A stretch of DNA of 64,000 bases from the NCBI GenBank assembly GCA_017960475.1, contig JAGCZH010000023.1, forward strand, positions 1 to 64,000, given 5' to 3'. This stretch comes from Bacteroidales bacterium. Its GTDB lineage: Bacteria; Bacteroidota; Bacteroidia; Bacteroidales; P3. Shown piece by piece: positions 7,386-16,046 of the stretch; position 1 is the first letter of the stretch; every line of letters starts with the position of its first letter. The position numbers were made by a program, and so were the translations under genes. Below the pieces are notes generated by a model, which saw only the letters and a program-made list of their open reading frames with translations, was not told where the DNA came from and made no database searches.

Positions 7386-8672
7386 TTATTCAAACACTTC
7401 ATCCGACGCTATGAAGTGGTTTAAGAGGAATTCTGTTGTGGTGTTGACTAACTGTTTGGACTGGGGTGTAAAGGGTTGCCGGACTCGTATGTAGTTGTCG
7501 GTGAAACCGTAAATCATGTTTTCTTTGACAGTGCTTTCCCAAAGGACACGACGGCTGCGTCCTTGTTGGCTCTTGTAGAACTGTTGTTTTTTCAGGTCTG
7601 ATATAGCTTGAAGTTGACGGCTGTGTTCGCGACGTTGATGGACGGCAATACGTCCGTCAAGTTTCAGTACGGCTGTGTTTGGCCGTTCGCTGAACGTAAA
7701 GACATGGAGATATGAGATAGGCAGGCTTTCGACAAATTGTTTCACTTTTTCGAACTCATCCTCTGTCTCACCGTTAAAACCAGCCATGATGTCAGCGGCG
7801 ATACAGGCATCGGGCATGACATGTTTGATTTTTTCCAGTAAACGATGGTAAAAGTCGGTGTTGTAGCGGCGGTGCATAAGGGATAGTATTTTGTCGCTGC
7901 CGGCTTGCAGAGGAATATGAAAATGAGGTAGAAAGGCGCGCGATGAGGCTACAAAGTCGACAATGTCGTTGGTGAGAAGATTCGGTTCGATACTGGATAT
8001 GCGGTAGCGTTCTATCTCCTCAATTTTGTCGAGTTGTTGGGTAAGCTGAAGGAGTGTCTCGCCGTTGTTAATGCCGAAGGTGCCGGTGTTGACGCCGGTA
8101 AGAACGACTTCTTTGGCTCCGGATGCCGCTATTTTGCGAGCCATGGCCACGGTTTCATCTATAGTGGCGCTGCGCGACCTGCCACGAGCGAAGGGAATGG
8201 CGCAATAGGTGCAGAAATAGTCGCAGCCATCCTGTATCTTGAAGAAGGTGCGTGTACGGTCGGCATGTGAAAAAGCAAGATGGAACTCGGGATTGGTGCT
8301 GGGGAGCTCGGAATTGCTGACATTATGGCGGTCAGCGATAAAACGCTCTACATATTCTAGCAGATGGTGCTTCTGTCCGTTGCCTAGGATGATATCGACA
8401 CCTTGTATACCAGCTATTTCAGTAGGGGCGTTTTGTGCAAAGCATCCTATCACGGCGACTATGGCGTCTGGATTGGCGGAAGTGGCTTGGCGTATGGCGT
8501 TACGACATTTTTTCTCTGCTATGGCTGTGACGGTGCAGGTGTTGATGACATATAGGTCGGCGGTATCGTTAAAGTCAACCTGTTGCCAGCCTGCATTGAT
8601 GAAGCGGCTGATGATGTCGGAGGTTTCGGCGAAGTTTAGTTTGCAGCCAAGAGTGTGAGCGGCGATGGTCAT
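7386..8672 (-). CDS. mtaB: tRNA t6A37 methylthiotransferase MtaB
   Basis: This 428-residue radical SAM enzyme converts N6-threonylcarbamoyladenosine at tRNA position 37 to its 2-methylthio form. The N-terminal UPF0004 domain has the three auxiliary-cluster cysteines (Cys10 in LGCKLN, Cys46 in NTCTVT, Cys77 in GCFAQ). The radical SAM cluster is CDYFCTYC (Cys150, 154, 157). The length, the TLGCKLNFAE start and the GCDYFCTYCAIPFARG context fit MtaB rather than MiaB or RimO. The C-terminal TRAM region follows HRREHSRQLQ. It is a solitary minus-strand gene. Confident family call. Confidence 0.93.
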   Translation of the reverse strand: MTIAAHTLGCKLNFAETSDIISRFINAGWQQVDFNDTADLYVINTCTVTAIAEKKCRNAIRQATSANPDAIVAVIGCFAQNAPTEIAGIQGVDIILGNGQKHHLLEYVERFIADRHNVSNSELPSTNPEFHLAFSHADRTRTFFKIQDGCDYFCTYCAIPFARGRSRSATIDETVAMARKIAASGAKEVVLTGVNTGTFGINNGETLLQLTQQLDKIEEIERYRISSIEPNLLTNDIVDFVASSRAFLPHFHIPLQAGSDKILSLMHRRYNTDFYHRLLEKIKHVMPDACIAADIMAGFNGETEDEFEKVKQFVESLPISYLHVFTFSERPNTAVLKLDGRIAVHQRREHSRQLQAISDLKKQQFYKSQQGRSRRVLWESTVKENMIYGFTDNYIRVRQPFTPQSKQLVNTTTEFLLNHFIASDEVFE

Positions 8673-8980
8673 TGGAGCAGAGAAGGGCGGAATATCGTAT
8701 TATTTTTGGGGCTGAAATAGGGAAAATAAAATGTGTAAATGCTGGTTTTTACTGATAGTTTGATGATTTGTCGGCTCTTTTTTTTGAAAAATATTGTGTT
8801 GATATACTTGCTATTGTGGGAAGTGGTGATGAGAAATGTGAGAAAAAATTTGTCGGATTGTGGAAAAAGCTTATTTTTGCAAACGAAATCACTAGAGATT
8901 TCTAACGTTTTGAAGAAATTTTTGGATTTTGTAATAGTGTTTAATGTGATCCTGGACGATGTGGTATCGTCCAGGTTTTT
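8673..8980. other. 308-bp gap between mtaB and the MORN-repeat gene
   Basis: AT-rich, with no credible protein gene. The plus strand holds a complete Bacteroides-type promoter (8849-8879) followed by a strong terminator (8951-8982), suggesting a small RNA. The plus-strand reading frame that crosses this region runs far into the antisense of the next gene and has no coding character. Confidence 0.7.
8849..8879 (+). promoter_or_regulatory. complete Bacteroides-type promoter on the strand opposite to the neighbouring genes
   Basis: TTTG at 8849-8852 is followed after exactly 19 bp by TATTTTTG at 8872-8879, matching the -33 TTTG / -7 TAnnTTTG consensus with ideal spacing. This is the only promoter in the window in which I found both elements. 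Transcription would start near 8886, and no plus-strand gene follows. Confidence 0.65.
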
Positions 8981-8982
8981 TT
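8886..8982 (+). ncRNA. candidate intergenic small RNA (about 97 nt)
   Basis: The predicted transcript starts about 7 nt after the promoter at 8849-8879 and ends at the U-tract of the stem-loop at 8951-8982. It lies between two minus-strand genes and points the other way. The first ~60 nt are AU-rich and fairly unstructured, which could serve as a seed region; the 3' end is a 10-bp GC-containing hairpin with seven U. No open reading frame of useful length lies inside. The end overlaps the stop codon of the MORN-repeat gene on the other strand by two bases. The RNA is inferred from promoter plus terminator only; its function is unknown. Confidence 0.5.
8951..8982 (+). terminator. strong plus-strand rho-independent terminator
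   Basis: A perfect 10-bp stem (CCTGGACGAT / ATCGTCCAGG) with loop GTGGT is followed by seven T (8976-8982). The T-run is present only on the plus strand, so the hairpin ends a plus-strand transcript rather than the adjacent minus-strand gene, whose 3' flank would lack a U-tract. Confidence 0.85.
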
Positions 8983-9997
8983 ATTCATCCAAAGCGTCAG
9001 GACGTTTTAGGGATTTTATGAGCTTTACGCATTCCTCGTCGGGGAAAACAGTGAAGGGCGCCTTTGGCGATAGCTCCAAAATGTCGCGACCCTCGGCGTC
9101 TTTAGCTATACCTACCACGCTGTTTCTGTTTGCTATGATACGGTAACGGCGGTCAACAATGACAAAGTTGTCACTGCCGACACGCTCGTTGATGATGTCA
9201 GGACTGTCGCTGCAGGTTAGTTTTGTGCCGTCGGAGAGGTAAACATTGGTGCCCAGCGACCCTTTAGGCATGAAGTAGGCTATCTCGAATACCGACACCC
9301 AGCGTTCGGCGGGTGCATGAATAAGTATCTTGCGTTCGGCGAGGAAGTCGTTGTTCCATGTCTCGTCGATGGTACATTTGCCGGCTTCGAAGATTCTGTT
9401 GCGGCCATGTCGGGCGCCATTGTTGTAGAATCCTTCGCGGACCATGCTGCCGTCTTCTCCATATTCCACCAAACGGCCATTCAGGCCTCCATCAATATAG
9501 TTGCCGGTTATCCAACCTTTGTCGCCAATGCGTTTCCACCAGCGTCCGTGGCGATGGTTGTCTTTCCAGCCCGACACTTCGGCGGTGTCGCCTTTTGAAT
9601 TGAAAATGACTTGTTGGCCTTGTTTGATTCCCATGCGATAAGAGATGATTTTTAGCATCTTGCCATCCTCGTTATAGAAATGCCAAACGCTGTCGCGATT
9701 CTTCTGGTCGTAGTATCCGTCGGCTAGCAAGTGGCCTTTTTGATCATAGGCTTCGTGGCGGCAGTAGCGACCAGGGACGGTGAAAGTGTTGCGTATCTTA
9801 AGTGTCCCGTCGGGGTAGTAGTAGTTGAAAACGCCAACCTCTTTGCCGTCCTGGAATGTGCCTTCGAAAATGCGGCTTCCATCTTTGTCGGTCTTAATCC
9901 ATTTGCCCTGACGTCGGCCTTGTTTGTCTATTTTGTTTTGGGCGTTGCATGCAAAACCCACAAGTAAGAGTGATAGGATGATTAATTTGTATTTCAT
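8981..9997 (-). CDS. exported MORN-repeat (YwqK-like) protein
   Basis: The 338-residue product begins with a signal peptide (MKYKLIILSLLLVGFACNAQ). Residues 25-210 contain about seven MORN_2 type repeats of the form G-x(3)-Y-DG or DGKxxGVFxYYYPDGT, for example DGKEVGVFNYYYPDG and GGLNGRLVEYGEDGS. The C-terminal 110 residues form a separate unnamed domain. MORN_2 proteins are common, exported and mostly uncharacterised; many databases name them antitoxin YwqK, which should not be taken as a toxin-antitoxin function. The next minus-strand gene upstream (10058-10549) is 60 bp away and may share the transcript. Confidence 0.82.
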   Translation of the reverse strand: MKYKLIILSLLLVGFACNAQNKIDKQGRRQGKWIKTDKDGSRIFEGTFQDGKEVGVFNYYYPDGTLKIRNTFTVPGRYCRHEAYDQKGHLLADGYYDQKNRDSVWHFYNEDGKMLKIISYRMGIKQGQQVIFNSKGDTAEVSGWKDNHRHGRWWKRIGDKGWITGNYIDGGLNGRLVEYGEDGSMVREGFYNNGARHGRNRIFEAGKCTIDETWNNDFLAERKILIHAPAERWVSVFEIAYFMPKGSLGTNVYLSDGTKLTCSDSPDIINERVGSDNFVIVDRRYRIIANRNSVVGIAKDAEGRDILELSPKAPFTVFPDEECVKLIKSLKRPDALDE

Positions 9998-10057
9998 GAG
10001 ATGTTTTTTTGTTGACTAGAGATAAGGTTATTATTGTCAAGTGTGTTTTTGTTTGTG

Positions 10058-10549
10058 TTATTCTCGGGACTGCAGACGGATATGGTTCATTACACGTTGT
10101 GTGGCGCTGTCTTGCATATTGTCGGGCAGGAGTGATTTGTGTTTGCTTCTGGGCTTTTCTTCGTTTACGACAGAGGCAGTCTCTTGCGTTTCTGATGGCT
10201 GCCATTCCTCGTCGCCGCTTTTGCGGGGTCGGGATGCCGGTTTCACATAAACCCGTTCTTTGACGGCATTGAAACGCACGGTATACTCGCTGTGTTTGGC
10301 ATCGGGTTTTATAGTTAGTGTGGAAGCGATTTCGTATGGGTCGTCGATGACAACTCTTATGTGGTATTCTTTTGATTCAAGCCCTTTGACGGTTACCATA
10401 CCCCTCGATTTCTGGTTTTGCAGCACGCCATTGACGTAAAGATAGAATTTGGCGTCGGTGACAGAGGTAAAAGTGAGGGATAACTCTTGGGCTTTGAGTG
10501 ATGCCGACAAAAAAATCGATACTATGATAAGCAGTATACGGAGACGCAT
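10058..10549 (-). CDS. small exported protein with a PEGA-like N-terminal domain
   Basis: From the ATG at 10549 the product has 163 residues with signal peptide MRLRILLIIVSIFLSASLKA-Q. Residues 20-95 form a strand-rich domain (FYLYVNGVLQNQ... VKGLESKEYHIRVVIDD) resembling the domain preceding DUF4476 in other Bacteroidota proteins or a PEGA-like beta fold. The C-terminal 65 residues are polar, charged and likely disordered. An in-frame ATG at 10567 would add six residues. No enzyme motif is visible. It is divergent to the TonB receptor gene across a 217-bp gap. Confidence 0.72.
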   Translation of the reverse strand: MRLRILLIIVSIFLSASLKAQELSLTFTSVTDAKFYLYVNGVLQNQKSRGMVTVKGLESKEYHIRVVIDDPYEIASTLTIKPDAKHSEYTVRFNAVKERVYVKPASRPRKSGDEEWQPSETQETASVVNEEKPRSKHKSLLPDNMQDSATQRVMNHIRLQSRE

Positions 10550-10664
10550 GGGCGCTTTATTTATCATTCAGGTCTTGTGAGAGTCAGAATTGTTGAGTAA
10601 AGTTTAAGATGTCTTGCGGATTATCAGATGGGTGCATTACCCGCATCGTTATAACATGTTTATT

Positions 10665-10686
10665 CAACCATTACTAGCAATGGTTG
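10665..10686. repeat. inverted repeat CAACCATT / AATGGTTG in a divergent promoter region
   Basis: Perfect 8-bp arms flank the 6-base spacer ACTAGC, between the divergent genes at 10549 and 10767. A second, imperfect inverted repeat (GATGGGT / ACCCGCATC) lies just left at about 10627-10647. These could be operator sites or RNA hairpins in a leader of the TonB receptor gene. No direct evidence of binding. Confidence 0.4.
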
Positions 10687-10766
10687 GATTTGTTGTTTTT
10701 AACGCAGTATTGTTTTTTTTATTGTATGCTATTACAATAAAGATTTGATATGGTCGTTAAAGACGA

Positions 10767-13334
10767 GTGAAATTAAAGAACGCTAACATACGTCCACTCA
10801 TTTTTATCCTTGCTGTAATGTCAACGATAAGCGTGGCGGCCCAAGGGGTGGCTAGCTTTCGTGGTCGTGTGTTGTCGTCTGACGGCAAGCCTTTGGTTGG
10901 AGCCCATGTTGCGGCAGTGAGCCTGCAGCCAGTCAGAGGTGCGGTGTGTGATGTTAACGGGCAATTCAAAATGGAACTGCCCGCCGACAGCAATATCAGA
11001 ATTGAGGTGAGTTATGTGGGTTTCACCACTATTGACACTGTTCTGCGGCAGAAACCTGGAACAACGGCCAATATCACTTTCCGTCTGAAAGAAACCGCAC
11101 GACAACTGGGACCGGTGCAAGTAACCGAGGAAAAGTCAAGGGTTACAACATTCACCGCCATTGATGTTGAGCGTCTGGAACGATATGTGGGCCCTCAGTC
11201 GGGTGTCGAGTCGTTGCTGAAAACACTTCCAGACGTGAATTCAAACAATGAAATGTCGACTCAATATTCCGTGCGTGGAGGCTCCTTCGACGAGAATCTT
11301 GTTTATATCAATCATGTTGAGGTATACAGACCTCTTCTTGTGCGCAACGGGCAGCAGGAAGGCACATCATTGATAAACCCTGATATGGTGGATCATATCC
11401 TTTTCTCGCCAGGAGGCTTCGATGCCACATATGGCGACCGCATGGCTTCTGTACTCGACCTTACCTATTCCAACCCTCTGGCTTATGGCGACTCGAATGC
11501 GGCTTTTGTCCACGATGTCAAAGGCAAAGTGTCGGCGTCGTTTCTGGGCGCCTCTTTGTCATTGAAGGGATTGGCAGGTGAGAGGTTCTCATACTCATTG
11601 GGGCTCCGTCAGCATTCTAACAGGTATGTCTTCAACTCTCTGGATACCAAGGGTAATTACACGACATCTTACAGTGACCTGCAGTCGCTTTTGTCGTACA
11701 AGGTAAGCGAGAAACTCGATCTGCAGTTGCTTATGATGGTCTCTCGCAACATCTACGGCTTGATACCTGAGTCGCAGACAACAACCTTCGGAGGTTTCAA
11801 TGAAGCTATGCAGTTTGAGGTCTACTATGAAGGCGAGGAGAGTGACAGCTACACTACAACATTGGCGGCATTGTCGGCCGACTACCACCCCAGAGATGAT
11901 TTCAGACTTAGGTGGACATGCTCCTTCCAAGGCAATCGCGAAAACGAGAGATACGACATTCTTAGCCAGTATATGCTTTACGAGCTGAATGTGGGCAATT
12001 ATGATGAAAACGGGGAGACGGAACGTTTCGACCGAGGGATAGGCTCTTTTTTGGAACACGCCCGCAATAGCTTGCAAACTAATGTTTTTGCCGCTGAGAT
12101 GCAAGGTACCAACTATGCTGCCCTTGGCAACTGGAACTGGGGCTTGAAAGTGCAGCATGAGCAGTTCCGCGACCGCATGAAGGAATGGAAGCTCGTCGAC
12201 TCGTCGGGTTTTGCTCTGCCCACGGTGCTGCCATTGCCTGGCAACGACAGCAATATGCCTTTGTCACCGATACTTCAGCTCTATTGCAGGGCCAATCATG
12301 CAGTGTCGTCGTCACGTCTCACTGCGTTTTTGCAGCGCAACATTGACTTTTATAACGACAGGGGTGATCTCTTTTCTTTTGTCGCCGGCGTAAGGGCTCA
12401 TTGGTATGACGTCTATTTCGGAGGAGACACTCTGTCGGGCAATGTGTCTAACTATGCTTCCGTGGCTAACACAAACAACGACGCCGATCATAACATTCAT
12501 TTTTTCGTCTCGCCGCGACTGAGTTTCAACTACAAACCTCAGTGGAAACGGAATATACTTTTCCGCTTGGCTGCCGGCATTTACAATCAGGCGCCGCTGT
12601 ACAGGGAATTTCGCTACGACAACGGCGAACTCAACCACAACGCTCTCCCGCAACGTTCCTATCAGGCTATGGGCACCGTGGATTGGAATTTCAATATCGG
12701 CAATAGTCCATTCAAATTCACTGCCGACATATACTATAAATATTTGACCGACCTCATAGCCTATCGTATTGATAACCTAAGGGTTCGGTACGATGCTGAG
12801 AACAATGCCGTGGGATATGCCGCAGGTTTGTCGTTGCGGCTTAGTGGCGAGGTGGTGGAAGGCCTAGAGTCGTGGGCATCGTTGTCGCTGATGAAGACCG
12901 AACAGGATATAGAGGGTGACGACTTTGGATGGATAGCTCGTCCCGCCGACCAACGTATAAGTTTCAAGCTTTTCTTCCAAGACTATGTGCCGTCTATACC
13001 GTTCTGGCGAATGTCGCTGAGTTTGATAGCTGGTAGCGGTATGTCGTTTACCTATCCCACACAGCGTGATTTTTCTCAGTCGCACTACTACCCCGCCTAC
13101 TTTCGTGTGGATTGGGGCAACACTCTGCAGCTTTCTCATTTCCCAAAGTTGCGCGACAGCTGGCTGATGCGCCATATCGACGACATTCTGCTTTCTGTGG
13201 AGGTGTTCAACCTCTTTGACTACAAGAATGTGGTGGCCTATACTTGGGTTTCCGACTATGCCAACCAGTATTATCCAGTGCCTAACTACCTTACCGCACG
13301 GCAACTGAATTTTAAGATAACAGTGACATTCTGA
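10767..13334 (+). CDS. TonB-dependent outer-membrane receptor
   Basis: This 855-residue protein has a signal peptide (ending VAAQ, about residue 26), a carboxypeptidase-regulatory-like beta domain (30-110; GRVLSSDGKPLVGAHV, SYVGF), a plug domain (115-225; VESLLKTLPDV, QYSVRGGSFDENLVYI, GGFDATYGDR) and a C-terminal 22-strand barrel ending LNFKITVTF with terminal Phe. It imports an unknown ligand using TonB energy. It is shorter than SusC-type receptors and has no SusD partner, so siderophore, metal or small-molecule uptake is more likely than glycans. The start is GTG; the next ATG lies inside the signal peptide. An M16 homologue follows after about 70 bp. Confidence 0.92.
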   Translation: MKLKNANIRPLIFILAVMSTISVAAQGVASFRGRVLSSDGKPLVGAHVAAVSLQPVRGAVCDVNGQFKMELPADSNIRIEVSYVGFTTIDTVLRQKPGTTANITFRLKETARQLGPVQVTEEKSRVTTFTAIDVERLERYVGPQSGVESLLKTLPDVNSNNEMSTQYSVRGGSFDENLVYINHVEVYRPLLVRNGQQEGTSLINPDMVDHILFSPGGFDATYGDRMASVLDLTYSNPLAYGDSNAAFVHDVKGKVSASFLGASLSLKGLAGERFSYSLGLRQHSNRYVFNSLDTKGNYTTSYSDLQSLLSYKVSEKLDLQLLMMVSRNIYGLIPESQTTTFGGFNEAMQFEVYYEGEESDSYTTTLAALSADYHPRDDFRLRWTCSFQGNRENERYDILSQYMLYELNVGNYDENGETERFDRGIGSFLEHARNSLQTNVFAAEMQGTNYAALGNWNWGLKVQHEQFRDRMKEWKLVDSSGFALPTVLPLPGNDSNMPLSPILQLYCRANHAVSSSRLTAFLQRNIDFYNDRGDLFSFVAGVRAHWYDVYFGGDTLSGNVSNYASVANTNNDADHNIHFFVSPRLSFNYKPQWKRNILFRLAAGIYNQAPLYREFRYDNGELNHNALPQRSYQAMGTVDWNFNIGNSPFKFTADIYYKYLTDLIAYRIDNLRVRYDAENNAVGYAAGLSLRLSGEVVEGLESWASLSLMKTEQDIEGDDFGWIARPADQRISFKLFFQDYVPSIPFWRMSLSLIAGSGMSFTYPTQRDFSQSHYYPAYFRVDWGNTLQLSHFPKLRDSWLMRHIDDILLSVEVFNLFDYKNVVAYTWVSDYANQYYPVPNYLTARQLNFKITVTF

Positions 13335-13406
13335 GTTAGGCGGAAATGATGTCATTGTAATAAAAAGCGAATTATCGATTCTTAGCTACAACAATCCATA
13401 TTGAGC

Positions 13407-14693
13407 ATGATGAAAGACACCCTTAATCCTAACGATATAGACAGAAGTGGGTTGGAACCACAGAAATATATGATGGCCAATGGCCAGCCTCTCTATTTTT
13501 TTCCTGACAGAGGTACTGAGTTGGTGAAACTCGATTTTATTTTCAGAGCAGGTACCGTGTTTCAAGAAAAAAAGATGCAGTCGGCGGCGGCAGTCCAACT
13601 GCTGACGGAGGGTACCAAGAGGCATACGGCACAGCAAATAGCAGAGTTTATGGATTACCGTGGGATTGTAGTGGAAAAGGGAAACGATACCGTATCTGCC
13701 ACAATGACAGTCTATACCCTGTCGCGCTATCTTGACGAATTGTTGCCTATGCTGTATGAGATTATCACTGAACCTGCATACGATAAGAGGGAATTCTCGG
13801 TTTATATTGGCAAAAGGAAACAGGAATTGCTGACGCACATGCAGCAAACCTCATTTGTGGCTCGCAACAGTTTTTACGCTTCGCTCTATGGCGACAAACA
13901 TCCTCTTGGCACTTTCGCGACTCCTGATGATTTGGATATGCTTGATGTGGCCGATGTGGCTGCTTTCCACAATCGTTATCATTCCTTGGAGAGTATGACC
14001 GTCGTGGTGGCTGGTAATGTCGTCGACAAGGATTTGAAAAATATCGAGAACATCTTCGCTCAACAAAAATATGTTGCTCCAGTCGACATAGTGCTTCCTG
14101 AACCTATGGGGGCACGAGGGGTGCGAGTCGACGAGTTTTTGCCCAACGCTGTTCAAACCTCGCTGCGTATCGGCCGTTTGCTGCCTTATAGTTGGCACGA
14201 TGTGGAGTATTCTCAGTTTATGGTGCTAAACACATTGCTGGGAGGCTATTTCGGCTCTCGTTTGATGAGTTCGATAAGAGAGGATAAGGGCTATACTTAC
14301 GGCATATATTCACAGACTCATCTGTTTAAGGGCAGTGTCGCCTTTTTCATTGTCTCCGATGTCGGCGCCGATGTGGCGGAGATGGCGTTGAGAGATATCC
14401 GTGTGGAGCTCGACAAATTGTGCAACGAGCAAGTGTCGACCGATGAGCTTGATTTGGTTCGCAACTGTATGATGGGCGATTTTATGCGCAGCATTGATGG
14501 TATTTTCGAGCGCAGTGAGCGTTTTTGCCAGATGTTGACAAATGGAATAACGGAGCGTTTCACTGACAACTATTTTGATGTCTTGACCCCCGATACTCCG
14601 CAAGCCATCACGCCGGAAAAGATCCAGTCGCTCGCCGCCGCAATCCTGGCTCCGGAAGAGCTGACGGTGGTGACGGTGGGAAGAAACCGTTGA
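13407..14693 (+). CDS. M16 (insulinase-like) family protein without the zinc motif
   Basis: From the ATG at 13407 (a TTG six bases earlier is possible) the protein has 428 residues with two M16 half-domains. In active M16 enzymes HxxEH follows the first strands; here the equivalent region reads QEKKMQSAAAVQLLTEGT, with no His or Glu pair, so zinc cannot bind. The C-terminal domain keeps the family R/Y signature (SSIREDKGYTYGIYS, about 290-304). No signal peptide is seen. Inactive M16 subunits usually pair with an active one, which is not in this window. It may be co-transcribed with the TonB receptor. It meets the heptose operon tail-to-tail with a 5-bp gap. Confidence 0.85.
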   Translation: MMKDTLNPNDIDRSGLEPQKYMMANGQPLYFFPDRGTELVKLDFIFRAGTVFQEKKMQSAAAVQLLTEGTKRHTAQQIAEFMDYRGIVVEKGNDTVSATMTVYTLSRYLDELLPMLYEIITEPAYDKREFSVYIGKRKQELLTHMQQTSFVARNSFYASLYGDKHPLGTFATPDDLDMLDVADVAAFHNRYHSLESMTVVVAGNVVDKDLKNIENIFAQQKYVAPVDIVLPEPMGARGVRVDEFLPNAVQTSLRIGRLLPYSWHDVEYSQFMVLNTLLGGYFGSRLMSSIREDKGYTYGIYSQTHLFKGSVAFFIVSDVGADVAEMALRDIRVELDKLCNEQVSTDELDLVRNCMMGDFMRSIDGIFERSERFCQMLTNGITERFTDNYFDVLTPDTPQAITPEKIQSLAAAILAPEELTVVTVGRNR

Positions 14694-14698
14694 CGCTT

Positions 14699-15385
14699 TT
14701 AGGCGTTCAGGATTTTCATGTAGTCTTCGGGTATGCCGATGTCGAGGAAATAAGCGCCTGAGGTGTAGGCGTAGAAATCCTCTTTGTTGAATTGGCCCTG
14801 CAGTATCTCTTTTTCAAATGAGAAGTTCTCTCCTAGAGGGTGCTCCTCGAGCAGACTCCGGTTAAGCATGTATATGCCGCCGTTGATGGTCCCGGCACCT
14901 CCCGAGCTGTTTTTCTCTGTGAAACGGCATATGCGGTCGCAGCAGTCGGTGGTTACCGAGCCGTAACGAGCGGTGTCCTCGACCATACGCAGCACCACAG
15001 CGAGTCGTGTGGGGTGACTGTGGTAGAAATTGACGAGATCGTCATAGTTGATACGGAATAGAGTGTCACCGTTAAGTACAATGACCTCTTTTTCACGGCA
15101 TAGCTCAATGGCGTTGCGCATGCCTCCGCCGGTGCCCAGAGGCTCGTTCTCGACGGCGTAGGAAAGCTGGATGCCTTTGTAGCGGTTGCCAAAATGACGC
15201 TCGATGGTCTCGTGCATGTAACCAGTGGAGAGCACTATATGAGAGAAATTGTATGCCGAGAGCTCGTCCAGAATCAGCTCAAGGAAAGGACGTCCGCCTT
15301 TTACAGGTGCCATGGGCTTGGGAACATCGCTTACGACGCTGCGCAGACGTGTGCCAAAACCTCCGGCCAGGATTATTGCCTCCAT
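14699..15385 (-). CDS. hddC: D-glycero-alpha-D-manno-heptose 1-phosphate guanylyltransferase
   Basis: This 228-residue nucleotidyltransferase should make GDP-D-glycero-alpha-D-manno-heptose from GTP and the sugar 1-phosphate. The N-terminus has the NTP_transferase signature LAGGFGTRLR with PKPMAPV, followed by LGTGGGMRNA and LNGDTLF for nucleotide and metal binding. The start at 15385 is chosen because MEAIILAGG begins the fold; a longer frame to 15448 overlaps gmhA. It lies 10 bp after gmhA. Specificity for heptose rather than glucose or mannose is inferred from the hddA-gmhA neighbours. Confidence 0.88.
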   Translation of the reverse strand: MEAIILAGGFGTRLRSVVSDVPKPMAPVKGGRPFLELILDELSAYNFSHIVLSTGYMHETIERHFGNRYKGIQLSYAVENEPLGTGGGMRNAIELCREKEVIVLNGDTLFRINYDDLVNFYHSHPTRLAVVLRMVEDTARYGSVTTDCCDRICRFTEKNSSGGAGTINGGIYMLNRSLLEEHPLGENFSFEKEILQGQFNKEDFYAYTSGAYFLDIGIPEDYMKILNA

Positions 15386-15395
15386 AAATAGCTTG

Positions 15396-15974
15396 TTATT
15401 GTTTGGGGAACATGGCCGATTCGACAAGCTCGCATATGATGTGGCCAATCATGATGTGGCTCTCCTGAATGCGAGGTGTGTCGCTGCTGGGAACGTTGAG
15501 GAGAAGGTCGGAGTGCTCTTTCATTTTGCCTCCCGAGGCTCCGGTGAAGGAGATGGTTGTGACGCCAATTTGCTTGCATACATCATAGGCCTCGAGGATG
15601 TTCTTGGAGTTGCCCGAGGTGCTGATGCCTACCAGAACGTCACCGGCATGTGCGGTTCCTCGCAGTAGTCTTGAAAAGATGAACTCATAGCCATAGTCGT
15701 TTCCAACGGCGGTGAGGTATGATGTGTTGCAATGGAGCGCTTCGGCGTTCAGCGGGGGACGGTCGTAATAAAATCGACCGCTAAGCTCTGCCGCGAGGTG
15801 CTGAGCGTCGGCGGCACTGCCGCCATTGCCACAGAAATGGATTTTTCCGCCATTGCGGAGTGAGCGTATAATGATGTCGGCGGCGTCTTGTATGCGCTGC
15901 AAGAAGGCGGTGTCGGAGAGGATTGCCTGTTTGGCGGCGATACTTTCGCTTATGGATTGTTCAATACGAGTCAT
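15396..15974 (-). CDS. gmhA: phosphoheptose (sedoheptulose 7-phosphate) isomerase
   Basis: This 192-residue SIS-domain protein isomerises sedoheptulose 7-phosphate to D-glycero-D-manno-heptose 7-phosphate in the cytoplasm. The GmhA signature CGNGGSAADAQHLAAEL (about 48-64) carries the catalytic Glu and phosphate-binding Ser residues; GISTSGNSKN (about 116-125) is the SIS phosphate loop. A His near residue 173 (ESHIMIGHIIC) fits the second catalytic site. Length matches GmhA. It sits between hddA (upstream, 72 bp) and hddC (downstream, 10 bp). Confidence 0.93.
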   Translation of the reverse strand: MTRIEQSISESIAAKQAILSDTAFLQRIQDAADIIIRSLRNGGKIHFCGNGGSAADAQHLAAELSGRFYYDRPPLNAEALHCNTSYLTAVGNDYGYEFIFSRLLRGTAHAGDVLVGISTSGNSKNILEAYDVCKQIGVTTISFTGASGGKMKEHSDLLLNVPSSDTPRIQESHIMIGHIICELVESAMFPKQ

Positions 15975-16046
15975 GATGTGATTGGAATTATTTTGATGAG
16001 GGTTTTACAGCATGAAACAGAGGTTAGAGCCTTTCAAGAGGTTCTT

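Noticed and set aside
8951-8980. the hairpin at 8951-8975 as terminator of the minus-strand MORN-repeat gene
   Set aside because: On the minus strand the hairpin is followed by ATCACATT, without a U-tract; the T-run is on the plus strand.
8739-9146. plus-strand frame starting MLVFTDSLM across the mtaB/MORN gap
   Set aside because: It runs 165 bp into the antisense of the MORN-repeat gene and crosses the perfect terminator hairpin at 8951; the region is better explained as a small RNA.
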